Part shown: positions 9,053-18,575 of the stretch, one piece after another
Layout of the letters: every line of letters starts with the position of its first letter
Numbering within the stretch: the stretch's first letter is position 1
Source: SAR86 cluster bacterium REDSEA-S09_B4
Lineage (GTDB): Bacteria > Pseudomonadota > Gammaproteobacteria > Magnimaribacterales > Magnimaribacteraceae
DNA length: 36,626 bases
Assembly (NCBI GenBank): GCA_001628005.1
Contig: LUQU01000049.1
Location: forward strand, 1-36,626
Reading direction: 5' to 3'
Program-made: the position numbers and the translations under genes
Notes under the pieces: generated by a model
The model's database searches: none
What the model was told of the DNA's origin: nothing
Seen by the model: only the letters and a program-made list of their open reading frames with translations

Positions 9053-10108
9053 TTAATTTATAAGTAAATCAGCAATGGCAATACCGTTCTCTCCTCGAAC
9101 TGAATAAAGAAGATAAAGCTTTCCATTTTCTTCAAAAATAGCGGGATCACGTACTTGATTAACAGGAATATTAATTGCACTCCTAGAAGAGGGCTGCAAG
9201 GGCAAGTTACCTCCTTCCCATTCCTTCTCAGGCCTTAAAACTTCTACAGGTTCAGTTGCGTTCCACTCTTCTGGGTTTTTTTTAAGATTTATGGTTGAAA
9301 GCAAGATGCTCTCAGGATTATCACCCACATTGCTATAAAAAATTAACAGCGTATCAAGGTGGACTAGAAGAGCGGCATGTCTCATCTTGTCATCAAACAG
9401 TCGGTGAATAATTTTAAATTCTTCAATACCTCCCTCCCTTTCATAAAAAATGCCTGGCATGGACATTGCGTAGTCTTTTCCCTTGTATGAAAAGGCTCTG
9501 AAATAAGGCCAACCAACAATCTTATCTCTTGAAGAAAAAAGTATACCGTCTGTTGAAGTAGCTACTCTCGTTTGTTGCCGTCCAAATTTTTCCAACCCAT
9601 GGTAATACATAATAATTTCTTGCCTGGCTTCATCGACATGAACGTCTGGTGAAGCAATATGGGGTATCGTCATGTCATCAATTCTTGTTGGTATAGCATG
9701 TGCTTGATCAGGATGAGGCTCGTAGCCACTAACGGTGAATTTGGAAACATCAAAATTTTCAGGTTCTTCAGGTATTGTTGTAAGCAATTTGGATTGCTCA
9801 AGCTTCAAAGATCCTCCTGTATGAATCTTCCATGGACCCTCAAGATGATCTGAATAGGCTAATCTAATATGGTCGCCTTTATGATCAGCAAAATAGAGAT
9901 AATAATTACCTAAAGGGTTATCTAACCAGTCGGGCACTTTTATTAATGAAGGACCTTGTACATTATTACCAACTTCGTTGGTTATTCCTGGTGGGATTAT
10001 TAACCCATTTTCCCATTTGACTACCTTTACTTCCAACTCTTTCCCTTCTTTAGCAAATCCTGTGATAAGTAAAAATAAACAATAAGTAAAAAATAATTTC
10101 TTCGACAT
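9053..10108 (-). CDS. Secreted five-bladed beta-propeller glycosidase-like protein (GH43/GH32-like)
   Basis: A 351-aa exported protein with a signal peptide (MSKKLFFTYCLFLLITGF). It has repeated propeller-blade signatures: QGPSLIKVPDW followed by YYLYFADHKGD and YSDHLEGPWKIH (residues 51-96), IASPDVHVDEARQEIIMYYHG in the middle, and VRDPAIFEENGKLYLLYSV near the end. This 'P-[SD]-..-Y-LYY-....-S-GPW' style is that of family 43/32/62-type five-bladed propellers, which act on arabinan, xylan, fructan or other glycans. The exact family and catalytic acids cannot be fixed by eye. The ATG has an AGGG ribosome site close by. It stands alone, divergent from parE, with no transporter or other glycan enzyme near, so the substrate is open. 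Confidence 0.7.
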   Translation of the reverse strand: MSKKLFFTYCLFLLITGFAKEGKELEVKVVKWENGLIIPPGITNEVGNNVQGPSLIKVPDWLDNPLGNYYLYFADHKGDHIRLAYSDHLEGPWKIHTGGSLKLEQSKLLTTIPEEPENFDVSKFTVSGYEPHPDQAHAIPTRIDDMTIPHIASPDVHVDEARQEIIMYYHGLEKFGRQQTRVATSTDGILFSSRDKIVGWPYFRAFSYKGKDYAMSMPGIFYEREGGIEEFKIIHRLFDDKMRHAALLVHLDTLLIFYSNVGDNPESILLSTINLKKNPEEWNATEPVEVLRPEKEWEGGNLPLQPSSRSAINIPVNQVRDPAIFEENGKLYLLYSVRGENGIAIADLLIN

Positions 10109-10127
10109 TTACCCTACTGACTACCTG

Positions 10128-10133
10128 TATAAT
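10128..10133 (+). promoter_or_regulatory. parE-parC -10 box
   Basis: A perfect TATAAT ends 14 nt before the parE ATG, giving a predicted leader of about 8 nt and no room for a Shine-Dalgarno sequence; none is seen. The same AT-rich bases read on the minus strand (TATTAT, 10129-10134) could serve the divergent glycosidase-like gene. No good -35 box is seen. Confidence 0.4.
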
Positions 10134-10147
10134 ACGCGAAAACCTCA

Positions 10148-12034
10148 ATGGTTAGAGAATATACCGCAGAATCTATTGAAGTCCTTTCTGGATTAGATCC
10201 GGTTCGCAAGAGGCCGGGAATGTATACCGAGACTTCAAGGCCTAACCATCTCGCTTTAGAAGTTATAGACAATAGTGTTGATGAAGCACTTGCAGGTTAT
10301 GCAACAAAAATAGATGTCCAACTTCATAAAGATGGATCTTTAAGTGTAGTAGATGATGGAAGGGGGATGCCAGTTGATGTTCATCCCGAGGAAGGGATTC
10401 CGGGTGTGGAGTTAATTTTTTCTAGACTGCATGCCGGGGCAAAGTTTTCTAATGTAGATTATAAATTTTCAGGGGGATTACATGGAGTTGGTGTTTCGGT
10501 AGTTAATGCTCTTTCAAGTAAACTTTCTGCAGAAATAAAACGAGGCGGGAAAAAATATTTAATTGAATTTAAGAACAGTGAAAAATCCAAAGAATTAAAA
10601 GAGATTGATAAAGTTGGTAAGAAAAACACTGGAACAAAAGTAACTTTTTTACCGGATCCAGACTTTTTTGATTCCGTAAAAATTTCTGCTAATCAATTAA
10701 TTTTAGCGTTGAAAGCCAAAGCAGTTTTATGTCCAGGCTTAACGATATCTTTTAAAGATGAAGCTAGCGGGAAGAAAGAGAGTTGGTGTTTTCTGGAAGG
10801 GCTAGCAGCTTATCTCGTAAACAGTAACAAAGGTGGTGAGCTTATTCCGACGGAGCCTTTTGAAGGTGAACATATGACTGAAGAGGGCGGGATGACCTGG
10901 GCAATTCAGTGGGTTCAAGGTATCGAGAATCCGATTTCAGATAGCTATGTAAACTTAATTCCTACTCCACAAGGCGGTACTCATGTAAACGGGTTACGTT
11001 CTGGTTTAACCGATGCATTAAAAGAATTTTGTGAATTTCGTAATCTCGTCCCAAGAGGCGTTAAATTAACGGCTGACGATATTTGGGTTAATTGCAGCTC
11101 AATTCTTTCAGCCAAATTAAAAGATCCACAATTTACTGGACAGACAAAAGAGAGGCTTTCTTCAAAGGAAGTGACCGGATTTATTTCGACCATCATAAAG
11201 GATGCTTTTAGTCTTTGGTTGAATCAGCACACGGCTGAAGGAGAGGAAATAGCTCAGCTTTCCATTCAGAATGCACATAAAAGACAGCAAGCAAGTAAAA
11301 AAGTAACCCGAAAGAAAATCACTTCAGGCCCTGTATTGCCAGGAAAGCTAACGGATTGCACTACCGATGATTTTGAAGAAGGAGAATTATTTTTGGTTGA
11401 AGGAGATTCAGCTGGAGGTTCAGCTAAACAGGCTCGTGATAGAACTTTTCAAGCTGTTATGCCCTTAGGGGGCAAAATACTGAACACTTGGGAAGTAGAC
11501 ACTGGAGAAATACTGAGTTCTCAAGAAGTGCATAACATTTCTATCGCTTTAGGTGTGGAACCGGGCTCAAATAATTTAAGTAAATTAAGATATGGCAAAG
11601 TCTGTATTTTAGCCGATGCAGATCCGGATGGTTATCACATTGCCGCTCTTCTTTGTGCCTTGTTTTTAAAACATTTTAGACCCCTGGTAGAAAGTGGAAG
11701 AATTTACGTAGCTATGCCTCCACTTTATCGCATAGACCAAGGAAAGGATGTTTATTATGCACTTGATGATAAAGAAAAAGATTCCTTAGTTAAAAAGTTA
11801 AAGGGCTCAAAAAAGAACGCCAAGATTGGTATTCAGAGATTTAAAGGGTTAGCAGAAATGAATGCTTCTCAGTTAAGGGAGACGACCATGATCCCAGGAG
11901 CGAGAAGATTGGTTCAATTAACAGTTAAGAAAGGCGATAAGTCTTTAAAAACTATGGATATGTTGTTGTCTAAAAAGGCAGCTAATGACAGAAAAGAGTG
12001 GCTCGAAGAAAAGGGGGATTTAGCTAATGGTTAA
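10148..12034 (+). CDS. parE: DNA topoisomerase IV subunit B
   Basis: A 628-aa ATPase subunit of topoisomerase IV, which with ParC decatenates replicated chromosomes. The GHKL ATPase domain shows the catalytic Glu38 and Mg-binding Asn42 in [11 protein letters not shown], the DDGRGMPV loop, the [15 protein letters not shown] lid and the QTKERLSS switch-Lys block. The TOPRIM domain has [15 protein letters not shown] and the DADPDG acidic triad. The length (about 630, without the GyrB insert of about 170 residues) separates ParE from GyrB. The parC ATG lies inside its last codons (8-nt overlap), so the two subunits are translationally coupled. The gene has an almost leader-free predicted message. 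Confidence 0.97.
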   Translation: MVREYTAESIEVLSGLDPVRKRPGMYTETSRPNHLALEVIDNSVDEALAGYATKIDVQLHKDGSLSVVDDGRGMPVDVHPEEGIPGVELIFSRLHAGAKFSNVDYKFSGGLHGVGVSVVNALSSKLSAEIKRGGKKYLIEFKNSEKSKELKEIDKVGKKNTGTKVTFLPDPDFFDSVKISANQLILALKAKAVLCPGLTISFKDEASGKKESWCFLEGLAAYLVNSNKGGELIPTEPFEGEHMTEEGGMTWAIQWVQGIENPISDSYVNLIPTPQGGTHVNGLRSGLTDALKEFCEFRNLVPRGVKLTADDIWVNCSSILSAKLKDPQFTGQTKERLSSKEVTGFISTIIKDAFSLWLNQHTAEGEEIAQLSIQNAHKRQQASKKVTRKKITSGPVLPGKLTDCTTDDFEEGELFLVEGDSAGGSAKQARDRTFQAVMPLGGKILNTWEVDTGEILSSQEVHNISIALGVEPGSNNLSKLRYGKVCILADADPDGYHIAALLCALFLKHFRPLVESGRIYVAMPPLYRIDQGKDVYYALDDKEKDSLVKKLKGSKKNAKIGIQRFKGLAEMNASQLRETTMIPGARRLVQLTVKKGDKSLKTMDMLLSKKAANDRKEWLEEKGDLANG

Positions 12035-14288
12035 AGAAAATGAAAAATTACCTTTAAGTAAATTTACTGAACAGGCTTATCTGGATTACTCAATGTATGT
12101 AATTCTGGATAGGGCTTTACCTAACATAGGTGATGGACTCAAGCCTGTACAAAGGCGAATAATTTATGCAATGTCTGAATTAGGTTTGAATTCTTCTGCT
12201 AAGTTTAAAAAAAGTGTAAGAACTTCAGGTGATGTTGTAGGAAAGTTTCATCCGCATGGAGATGCAGCTGTGTATGAAGCCATGGTTCTTCTTTCACAAT
12301 CCTTTTCTCTTAGATATCCATTAATTGATGGACAGGGGAATTGGGGTACAGTCGATGATCCAAAATCGTTTGGAGCTCAAAGATACACAGAATGTAGATT
12401 AGATGGTTACGCTCAGACACTACTGCAAGAATTAGGTCAAGGCACGGCTGATTGGCAAGGTAATTTTGACGGTACTTTATTGGAGCCCTCAGTTTTACCT
12501 GCAAGACTACCAAATGTTATTTTGAATGGAGCCACTGGAATTGCCGTAGGTATGGCTACGGACATACCTCCCCATAATCTTCAAGAAGTGGTAAAAGCAT
12601 GTATAAAATTATTGAAAGAGCCAAAAACATCTATCGAGGAGCTCTTCAAAATTATACCCGGACCTGATTTTCCAACAGAAGCAGAAATAATTACTCCCAA
12701 AGAAGAAATACTTGAGGCTTATAAAACTGGCAAGGGATCTATAAGAATGAGGGCTACCTATGTAGTTGAGGATGGAGAAATAGTTATTAATGCTTTACCT
12801 TATCAAACTCCCAGCACAAAAATTCTTGAACAAATTGCCTCTCAAATTGAAGCTAAGAAACTACCTATGATAGTTGACCTGAGAGATGAAAGTGATGAGG
12901 AAAATCCTACTCGTTTGGTATTAGTCCCTAGATCTAATCGTATCGATAAAGAAGCTGTTATGAATCATCTCTTTGCCACAACTGATCTACAAAAAAATTT
13001 CAGGGTCAATATGAACATGATAGGTCTAAACGGGAAACCTCAAGTCTTAGATATCAAATCAATTTTAAAAGAATGGTTGAAGTTTAGAACTAAAACAGTC
13101 ACCAGGAGATTGCAGCATAGACTTGACTGGGTATTGGATAGGCTGCATATCTTGGAAGGGTTAATGATTGTCTATTTGAACATTGAAGAAGTAATCAAAA
13201 TTATAAGGAAAGAAGATGAGCCTAAGAAAGTTCTTCAAAAGAAATACAAACTGAGTTCTGTTCAAGTCGACTCAATTCTAGAAATAAGATTAAGGCAATT
13301 AGCCAAGCTAGAAGAGGAAAAAATAAGAGCAGAACAAAAAGATCTAGATGGTGAGAAAGCTGAGCTAGAAAAGATTCTTAATTCGAAAGCGCGTCTAAAA
13401 ACTTTGGTTAAGAAAGAGTTGACTGAAGATGCTGAAAAATATGGCGACGAAAGAAAAAGTCTTCTGGTTGAAAGAGAAGAGGCTACTGCTTTTGATGAAA
13501 CTGAACTTATTTCTTCAGATCCTGTAACAATCATACTTTCTGAAAGGGGATGGGTAAGGGTTGCTAAAGGGCATGATATAGATCCCGAAGGAATGAGTTA
13601 CAGAGAAGGAGACAGTTTTCTTTCTTCTGCAAAAGGCAGAAATAATCTGAACGCAGTTTTTATAGGATCGCGAGGAAAGGCCTTCACATTACCTTGTCAT
13701 AGCCTGCCTTCAGCTCGAGGTCAGGGAGAGCCGCTTACCGGCAGACTAAACATAGAGTCAGGTGAAACTTTTGCAGGAGTAATGTCAGGAAAGGATGACC
13801 AAAATCTTGTATTAGCGTCTGATGCTGGATACGGTTTTGTTGCGAAGAGTGGTGATCTACAAACAAAAAATAAATCTGGGAAAGCTGCTTTGAAGGTTCC
13901 AGAGAATGGAAAAGCGCTTTCTCCACAGCCTGTGATTACAACCGAGGACAACATAGCAGCGATAAGTAGTGAAGGGAGAATGTTAGTGTTCCCAGTTAGT
14001 GAATTACCTGAATTAGCCAGAGGAAAGGGTAATAAAATTATCAACATACCGAAGAAGAGGTATCAAGCAGGAGAAGAAGCGCTTAAAGCTATTGCTGTTT
14101 TAGGAGGAGGTAGAGAATTAAAACTTGTAAGTGGGAAACGGCATTTCACGATTAAGTCTAAGGATTTAGAAAACTTCAAAGGGTCTAGGGGCCTTAGAGG
14201 TAATCTTTTACCTAAGGGGTTTCGCAAGGTTGACTCTGTTGAAGTGGTGTCAAAACCAGGTAAAGAAAATAAACCTGAAGAAGAGTAA
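12027..14288 (+). CDS. parC: DNA topoisomerase IV subunit A
   Basis: A 753-aa DNA-cleaving subunit. The catalytic Tyr120 is in [12 protein letters not shown] and the winged-helix region is [12 protein letters not shown]. At E. coli position 80, the usual Ser of the quinolone-resistance region, this protein has Ala80; Glu84 is kept. Ile-containing DNA-intercalation and tower regions and a coiled coil (about residues 380-490) follow. The C-terminal domain has ParC-style beta-pinwheel blades ([19 protein letters not shown] and similar) and lacks the GyrA box, which supports ParC over GyrA. It overlaps parE by 8 nt. A thioesterase gene starts 9 nt after its stop. Confidence 0.96.
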   Translation: MVKENEKLPLSKFTEQAYLDYSMYVILDRALPNIGDGLKPVQRRIIYAMSELGLNSSAKFKKSVRTSGDVVGKFHPHGDAAVYEAMVLLSQSFSLRYPLIDGQGNWGTVDDPKSFGAQRYTECRLDGYAQTLLQELGQGTADWQGNFDGTLLEPSVLPARLPNVILNGATGIAVGMATDIPPHNLQEVVKACIKLLKEPKTSIEELFKIIPGPDFPTEAEIITPKEEILEAYKTGKGSIRMRATYVVEDGEIVINALPYQTPSTKILEQIASQIEAKKLPMIVDLRDESDEENPTRLVLVPRSNRIDKEAVMNHLFATTDLQKNFRVNMNMIGLNGKPQVLDIKSILKEWLKFRTKTVTRRLQHRLDWVLDRLHILEGLMIVYLNIEEVIKIIRKEDEPKKVLQKKYKLSSVQVDSILEIRLRQLAKLEEEKIRAEQKDLDGEKAELEKILNSKARLKTLVKKELTEDAEKYGDERKSLLVEREEATAFDETELISSDPVTIILSERGWVRVAKGHDIDPEGMSYREGDSFLSSAKGRNNLNAVFIGSRGKAFTLPCHSLPSARGQGEPLTGRLNIESGETFAGVMSGKDDQNLVLASDAGYGFVAKSGDLQTKNKSGKAALKVPENGKALSPQPVITTEDNIAAISSEGRMLVFPVSELPELARGKGNKIINIPKKRYQAGEEALKAIAVLGGGRELKLVSGKRHFTIKSKDLENFKGSRGLRGNLLPKGFRKVDSVEVVSKPGKENKPEEE

Positions 14289-14297
14289 CTTTAAATC

Positions 14298-14768
14298 ATG
14301 AAAGAAAAATTTCCATACCCTGGAAAACCAGTAAAAGTCACTTCAGAGATGTGTGATATGAATGGTCATATGAATGTGGCTGATTATGCCCGAATCTTTG
14401 ATGATGGCTCTGTTGAACTCTACAACGACATGGGGTTCGGACAAGAATATTTTAAGAAAGGATTTTCTTGTTTTACTTTAGAGATGAATATTCAGTATTT
14501 AGAAGAATTAATTGAAGGTCAAACCGCTTTTCCTTACTACAGGATAATTGATATAAATCCGAAGTTAATTCATTACGGCGGTATATTGTTAACCGAAGAA
14601 GGAAAACTTTCTGCTACCAATGAACAAATGTTAGTTCATATAGATATGTCAAAAAGAAAGTCATCAGAAATGCCAGAAGAAATGTATAACAACTTGAAGT
14701 TGATGTGCGAAGAGCACAACAAATCAGGTGGTGTAGATTTTGATCTTAGATTAAAAATCAAGAAATGA
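14298..14768 (+). CDS. Acyl-CoA thioesterase, hotdog fold (4HBT-2 type)
   Basis: A 156-aa single hotdog-domain protein that would hydrolyse a small or medium acyl-CoA thioester. The start of the fold shows the motif CDMNGHMNVADYARIFDD, where 'D-x-NGHMN-x3-Y' is the active-site helix signature of the 4-hydroxybenzoyl-CoA thioesterase-like group. The remaining strands (FTLEMNIQYLEEL, then LIHYGGILLTEEGKLSATNEQMLVHIDMS) fit a full domain. It most resembles the thioesterases linked with carnitine/betaine metabolism, but that is not certain. It follows parC by 9 nt and converges on the aldo/keto reductase with only 4 nt between the stops. Confidence 0.85.
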   Translation: MKEKFPYPGKPVKVTSEMCDMNGHMNVADYARIFDDGSVELYNDMGFGQEYFKKGFSCFTLEMNIQYLEELIEGQTAFPYYRIIDINPKLIHYGGILLTEEGKLSATNEQMLVHIDMSKRKSSEMPEEMYNNLKLMCEEHNKSGGVDFDLRLKIKK

Positions 14769-14772
14769 TTTG

Positions 14773-15712
14773 TTAGATACCAGCTAATTTTCTCTGTACA
14801 TCCTCCGTAAGAAGAGGGACAACTTCTAAAGCTTCAAGATTTTCTTTTAATTGGTCTACCTTTGATGCTCCCAATATAACAGTAGATACATTTGGGTTTA
14901 ACAAACACCAAGCTACGGACATTTTTGAAAGACTAACTCCTAATTCATCGGCAATAGGTTTCAAGTTCCTAACCTTATCCATTCTTGCTTGTCCTCTTTC
15001 AGAATCAATCATATGTTTTTTCAGCCATTCATAACCTTTTAATGTAGCTCTTGAACCTTCAGGTATGCCATCCAAATACTTTCCTGTTAAGGCTCCTGAA
15101 GCAAGAGGAGACCATATGGTTGTACCCATTTGATATCTTCTAAAAATAGGATCGTACTCAACCTCGAATCTTTTTCTATCCAAGAGATTGTATTGAGGCT
15201 GTTCCATAGTAGGGGGTGTTAAATGATTCTTTTCAGCAAATTCATAAGCTTCCGTTATCTCCTCTGCTGTCCATTCTGAAGTCCCCCAATACAAAACTTT
15301 TCCTTGTGTAATTAGATTGTGCATTGCCCAAACAGTTTCTCCAATGGGGGTATCCGGATCTGCTCGATGACAAAAATACAGATCCAAATAGTCTACCTGC
15401 AATCTTTTCATGGCTTGATGGCAGGCTTCAGTTACGTGTTTTTTACTTAAGCCTAATTGGGTAGGTTTAGGGTTAGGTGACGAGCTGAAAAAAACCTTAG
15501 ATGAAACACAATAACTGTCTCTAGGTTCATTAATACTTTTAAGGGCTTGGCCCATCACTTCTTCAGATTTTCCTCGATCGTAACCTTCTGCATTGTCAAA
15601 AAAGTTTATTCCTGAGTCGAAGCAAACCTTAAACATGTCTTCAGCTAATTTTGTATCTACCTGGGTATTAAAGGTTACCCAAGATCCATTTACCTAATTT
15701 TCTATATTCCAT
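14773..15712 (-). pseudogene. Aldo/keto reductase (Kv-beta/YghZ type), 5' end broken by small deletion
   Basis: The protein from residue WVTFNTQVD onward is a nearly complete Kv-beta/AKR6-type NADPH-dependent reductase. It has the tetrad Asp/Tyr in FFDNAEGYDRG, Lys in SSKVFF, CHRADPDTPIGETV, YWGTSEWTAEEI, and WSPLASGALTGKY plus VILGASKVDQL for NADP binding. The natural start is ATG at 15712 (MEYRKLGK), but that frame stops after 14 codons. The conserved next segment, normally about ten residues of the type SGLKVS-x-LSL, is missing. As read, about 29 nt (2 mod 3) are lost between 15686 and 15690, which throws the first eight codons out of frame. Without the deletion this would be a 320-aa-class enzyme. 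An internal ATG at 15636 could give a truncated product lacking the first strand. A perfect TATAAT sits 6 nt before the ATG. Confidence 0.85.
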
Positions 15713-15718
15713 GGATTC

Positions 15719-15724
15719 ATTATA
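15719..15724 (-). promoter_or_regulatory. Leaderless-type -10 box of the aldo/keto reductase gene
   Basis: A perfect TATAAT on the minus strand ends 6 nt before the ATG at 15712, so transcription would start on the A of the ATG. No ribosome site is present. No good -35 box is found at 16-18 bp. Confidence 0.45.
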
Positions 15725-15769
15725 ATAAAAACAAAACTTCAACAGGATTAATTCAAAGACACTTCATAA

Positions 15770-16834
15770 ATGAAAAAATTTTTAATTTACCTTGTAGCAT
15801 CAATACTCATTATTACCATTGCAGCAATGGTTGGTTTGAGAAGCCCTTCTGTTCAGGACAGAATCATGGTGTCTGTTGTTTCTGGAATGATAAATGCTCC
15901 TAATAATCTTCCACAAGAAGATTCACTGAGCGCTGCAGTTTGTGGATCCAGGTCGCCAATACCCAGTCCAAGAAGAGCAGAGACCTGTGTCATGGTTAGG
16001 GCAGGCGAAAATATTTATATTGTTGATATTGGAGACGGTAGTGCTTCTAACCTAAGAAATTGGGGGATACCTTTCAATAAAATTAAATCTGTCCTTTTAA
16101 CTCACCTTCATTCAGATCACATTTCTGATCTAGCTGATTTGCACCTCGCTTCTTGGATTAATGAAAATAGGGAAGCAAAATTAGACGTCTATGGCCCAGA
16201 AGGAATAAATCTTGTTACAGAAGGTTTTGAAACTGCTTATGAAGCAGATTATTTTTTTAGGAATACTCACCATGGAGATCAAATTGCTCCTTTGGATGTA
16301 GCAGGATTTAATCCTCATACGGTAGATTTAAATCAACCCAAAGTTATCCATGAGGATGGTCTGATAGTAACTGCGTTTAAAGTAGTGCATGACCCTGTTA
16401 AACCAGCTCTCGGTTATCGTTTTGACTATAAAGGCAGGAGCTTGGTCATTAGCGGTGATACTTCTTATAGTGAAAATTTAATTGAGAAATCAAGAGAGGC
16501 AGATGTGCTCATTCATGAGGCACAAGCTAATCATATGATCAATATAATAAGAGATTTTAATTTACAAAGGGGAGCTGATTTAAATGCAAAACTTATGGAA
16601 GATATAACCACTTACCATACAACCCCTGTTGAGGCAGCGGAAATTGCAAACTTAGCAAATGTAAAACATCTTATCTTTTACCATTTGACGCCTGCTCCTA
16701 GAAACTACGTAACTGAGATTATGTTCTTAAGGGGTATAGACGAAGTTAGGGAAGAATGGACTCTTTCAAATGATGGAACAATGGTGGTTTTACCTGTGGG
16801 AACCGATGAAATAATTATTTCCAACATCAAATAG
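15770..16834 (+). CDS. Membrane-anchored metallo-beta-lactamase-fold hydrolase (RNase Z/arylsulfatase AtsA-like)
   Basis: A 354-aa protein with an N-terminal signal anchor (FLIYLVASILIITIAAMVG) that places the catalytic domain in the periplasm. The dinuclear zinc motif is H112-L-H114-S-D116-H117. Later ligands are likely in FKVVHDP, SGDTSYSE and the terminal YHL. The layout, with a 'CGSRSPIPSPRRAETCVMV' opening and 'ANHM' in the acidic loop, matches the RNase Z-related AtsA/arylsulfatase-like branch rather than beta-lactamases or glyoxalases. Being periplasmic, a tRNA-processing role is unlikely; hydrolysis of a sulfate, phosphate or ester is the better inference. It is divergent from the broken reductase and ends 2 nt before the argD stop. 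Confidence 0.85.
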   Translation: MKKFLIYLVASILIITIAAMVGLRSPSVQDRIMVSVVSGMINAPNNLPQEDSLSAAVCGSRSPIPSPRRAETCVMVRAGENIYIVDIGDGSASNLRNWGIPFNKIKSVLLTHLHSDHISDLADLHLASWINENREAKLDVYGPEGINLVTEGFETAYEADYFFRNTHHGDQIAPLDVAGFNPHTVDLNQPKVIHEDGLIVTAFKVVHDPVKPALGYRFDYKGRSLVISGDTSYSENLIEKSREADVLIHEAQANHMINIIRDFNLQRGADLNAKLMEDITTYHTTPVEAAEIANLANVKHLIFYHLTPAPRNYVTEIMFLRGIDEVREEWTLSNDGTMVVLPVGTDEIIISNIK

Positions 16835-16836
16835 AT

Positions 16837-18045
16837 TTAAAATCCTTTTAGTGCCTTATTTAATCTAAATAGACCTTCCTGAATATCTGAATCAGGGATA
16901 TTCAAAGCAGGAGCAAATCTTAGAGTAGATGTTCCTGCAGAGATTCCAATCAAACCTTCCTCATAACACAGGTCTAAAAGAGCGTTTACTTTATCTTTTT
17001 GATTCAAGTCACAACCGAACCAAAGCCCATTGGATCTAATCTGACTGAAAGTTTGGTGTTTATTTGATATCTCTTCTAGCCCTTGTTTAAGTAACTCTTC
17101 TTTTGCATTAACACCATCGAGAAAACTATCTTGTTTAACTAAATCTATGACTCTGATTGCAACGGCACAGGCTAGTGGGTTTCCTCCAAAAGTACTCCCG
17201 TGGCTACCTACAGTCAAAGCCTCAGCAAATTTATTTTTTGTTAATGTCGCACCAATGGGCATGCCACCACCAAGGCCTTTAGCACTGGTTAAAATATCTG
17301 GGATAACTTCGTATTTCATGTATGAAAATAGTTTCCCAGTTCTACCTATTCCGCTCTGAACCTCGTCAAAAATTAATAGAATTTCTTGTTGATCACAAAC
17401 TTCTCTAAGTCTAACCAGAAATTCCTGACCAGCAGCGTGCACTCCTGCCTCTCCCTGAATTGGTTCTATGATGATTGCAGCGGTCTTATCCGAGATACAT
17501 TTCTCCACAGAATCAAGATCATTAAATTCTGCTCTAAGAATGGATTGGTCCAAAGGTCCAAAGCCTTCCTTGTGCGGTTTTGAACCACCCAGTGAAATAT
17601 TCAGCATAGATCTTCCGTGAAACGCATTTTTGAAGGCAATTATTTCAACTTTATCGTTACCTTTTGAGTGATGATATTTTCGGGCTATTTTTATCGCTGT
17701 CTCGTTTGCTTCTGATCCGGAATTACTAAAGTAAACCTTTTCTGCAAAGGTTAAATCCACAAGTGCTTTTGCTAATTTAATTGAAGGCTCAGATGCCAAG
17801 TAATTACTGTGGTGCCAAATTTTTTTGGCTTGCTCTTCTAGAGCTTTCAGAAGTTCAGGATGAGAGTGACCCAAGCTGTTAACGGCTATACCGCCACCAA
17901 AATCAACATATTTTTTATCATTAACATCCCATACCGAAGATCCTATAGCCTTTTTAACTACAAAATTAGCGGGTGCATAGTTAGGCACCATTACCTCATG
18001 GTAATTTTCTAGCAGTTGATCGTTTATATTTTTTTCTTCATTCAT
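16837..18045 (-). CDS. argD: Acetylornithine aminotransferase (class III PLP)
   Basis: A 402-aa PLP enzyme of arginine (and possibly lysine, as succinyl-DAP transaminase) synthesis that exchanges the amino group between N-acetylornithine and 2-oxoglutarate. The PLP lysine is K256 in TSAKGLGGGMPIGA, matching E. coli K255. The Asp that pairs with the pyridine nitrogen is in LIFDEVQSGIGRTG, and the phosphate-binding SGSEANE block is present. The ATG at 18045 is chosen because it gives the family's length and has an AGG near it. The reading frame extends upstream to 18099, but that would carry 18 extra residues across the divergent promoter. Ornithine or GABA aminotransferase is the alternative; ArgD fits best by length and the LDLCYEEGLIGISAGTSTLRFAP ending. 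Confidence 0.9.
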   Translation of the reverse strand: MNEEKNINDQLLENYHEVMVPNYAPANFVVKKAIGSSVWDVNDKKYVDFGGGIAVNSLGHSHPELLKALEEQAKKIWHHSNYLASEPSIKLAKALVDLTFAEKVYFSNSGSEANETAIKIARKYHHSKGNDKVEIIAFKNAFHGRSMLNISLGGSKPHKEGFGPLDQSILRAEFNDLDSVEKCISDKTAAIIIEPIQGEAGVHAAGQEFLVRLREVCDQQEILLIFDEVQSGIGRTGKLFSYMKYEVIPDILTSAKGLGGGMPIGATLTKNKFAEALTVGSHGSTFGGNPLACAVAIRVIDLVKQDSFLDGVNAKEELLKQGLEEISNKHQTFSQIRSNGLWFGCDLNQKDKVNALLDLCYEEGLIGISAGTSTLRFAPALNIPDSDIQEGLFRLNKALKGF

Positions 18046-18070
18046 ACCTAACTTCTTTTGAAGGCGCGGT

Positions 18071-18099
18071 ATTGTATGTACTATTTGCTGATGATCCAA
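18071..18099 (-). promoter_or_regulatory. argD sigma70-type promoter
   Basis: On the minus strand TTGGAT (18094-18099) and TACAAT (18071-18076) are separated by 17 bp. Transcription would begin near 18064, about 20 nt before the argD ATG. The -35 box lies inside the first codons of the divergent DUF2244 gene, so the two transcription units overlap at their starts. Confidence 0.5.
18079..18084 (+). promoter_or_regulatory. Possible leaderless -10 box for the DUF2244 gene
   Basis: TACTAT (4 of 6 matches to TATAAT, with the key T1, A2 and T6) ends 6 nt before the ATG at 18091, and no ribosome site is visible. A TTGAAG lies 15 bp upstream. It has the same geometry as the aldo/keto reductase and mpl boxes but is a weaker match. 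Confidence 0.25.
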
Positions 18100-18573
18100 A
18101 TAGAATCTGATGAGAAGGACTCTCTTTTTACCATAACCTTAAGGCCTAATAAGTCCTTCTCTTGGAAATCAAACCTACTTTTTATTATGGCTATATCTTT
18201 AACTTGTGGTGCTATAGGTTTAGGTTTTTACATAGTCGGAGCTTCCTTAATTTTGCCTTTTGCTGGTCTTGAAATTATTTTAGTGGCAACTTGCGTTTAC
18301 TTTGTAGTTCAAAGAACTTACAAGCAAGAGATCATAACCTTAACTCCAGAAAGGTTGAAAATTGAAAAAGGGACCAGAAAACCTAACCAAGTTTGGGAAT
18401 ATTTTAGAATTTGGGCTTTTGTGGTTGTTGAAAAACCAAAACATCCTTGGTATCCGGCACATATACACATAACATCCAAAGGAGAAAAGGTTCCTATTGG
18501 TGATTTCTTAACTGAAGAAGAAAAGCTCAGTTTAGTAGAGAACCTAAGAAGTATTATTACTTCTTTAAAATAG
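18091..18573 (+). CDS. DUF2244-family integral membrane protein
   Basis: A 160-aa protein with two adjacent transmembrane helices (LLFIMAISLTCGAIGLGFYIV and LPFAGLEIILVATCVYFVV, residues about 30-75) and a cytosolic beta-rich C-terminal part. The opening 'LRPNKSFSW' and the end 'IHITSKGEKVPIGDFLTEEEKLSLVENLR' match the DUF2244 family of small alphaproteobacterial and gammaproteobacterial membrane proteins of unknown function, often encoded near cytochrome oxidase genes. No such genes are here. Start choices are TTG 18058, ATG 18076 and ATG 18091; the last gives the family's usual short N-terminus. It ends 2 nt before the stop of the convergent acyl-CoA dehydrogenase. Confidence 0.85.
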   Translation: MIQIESDEKDSLFTITLRPNKSFSWKSNLLFIMAISLTCGAIGLGFYIVGASLILPFAGLEIILVATCVYFVVQRTYKQEIITLTPERLKIEKGTRKPNQVWEYFRIWAFVVVEKPKHPWYPAHIHITSKGEKVPIGDFLTEEEKLSLVENLRSIITSLK

Positions 18574-18575
18574 AA

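Noticed and set aside
10148-14288. gyrB-gyrA rather than parE-parC
   Set aside because: The B subunit is 628 aa without the GyrB insert and the A subunit lacks the GyrA box, so topoisomerase IV fits better.
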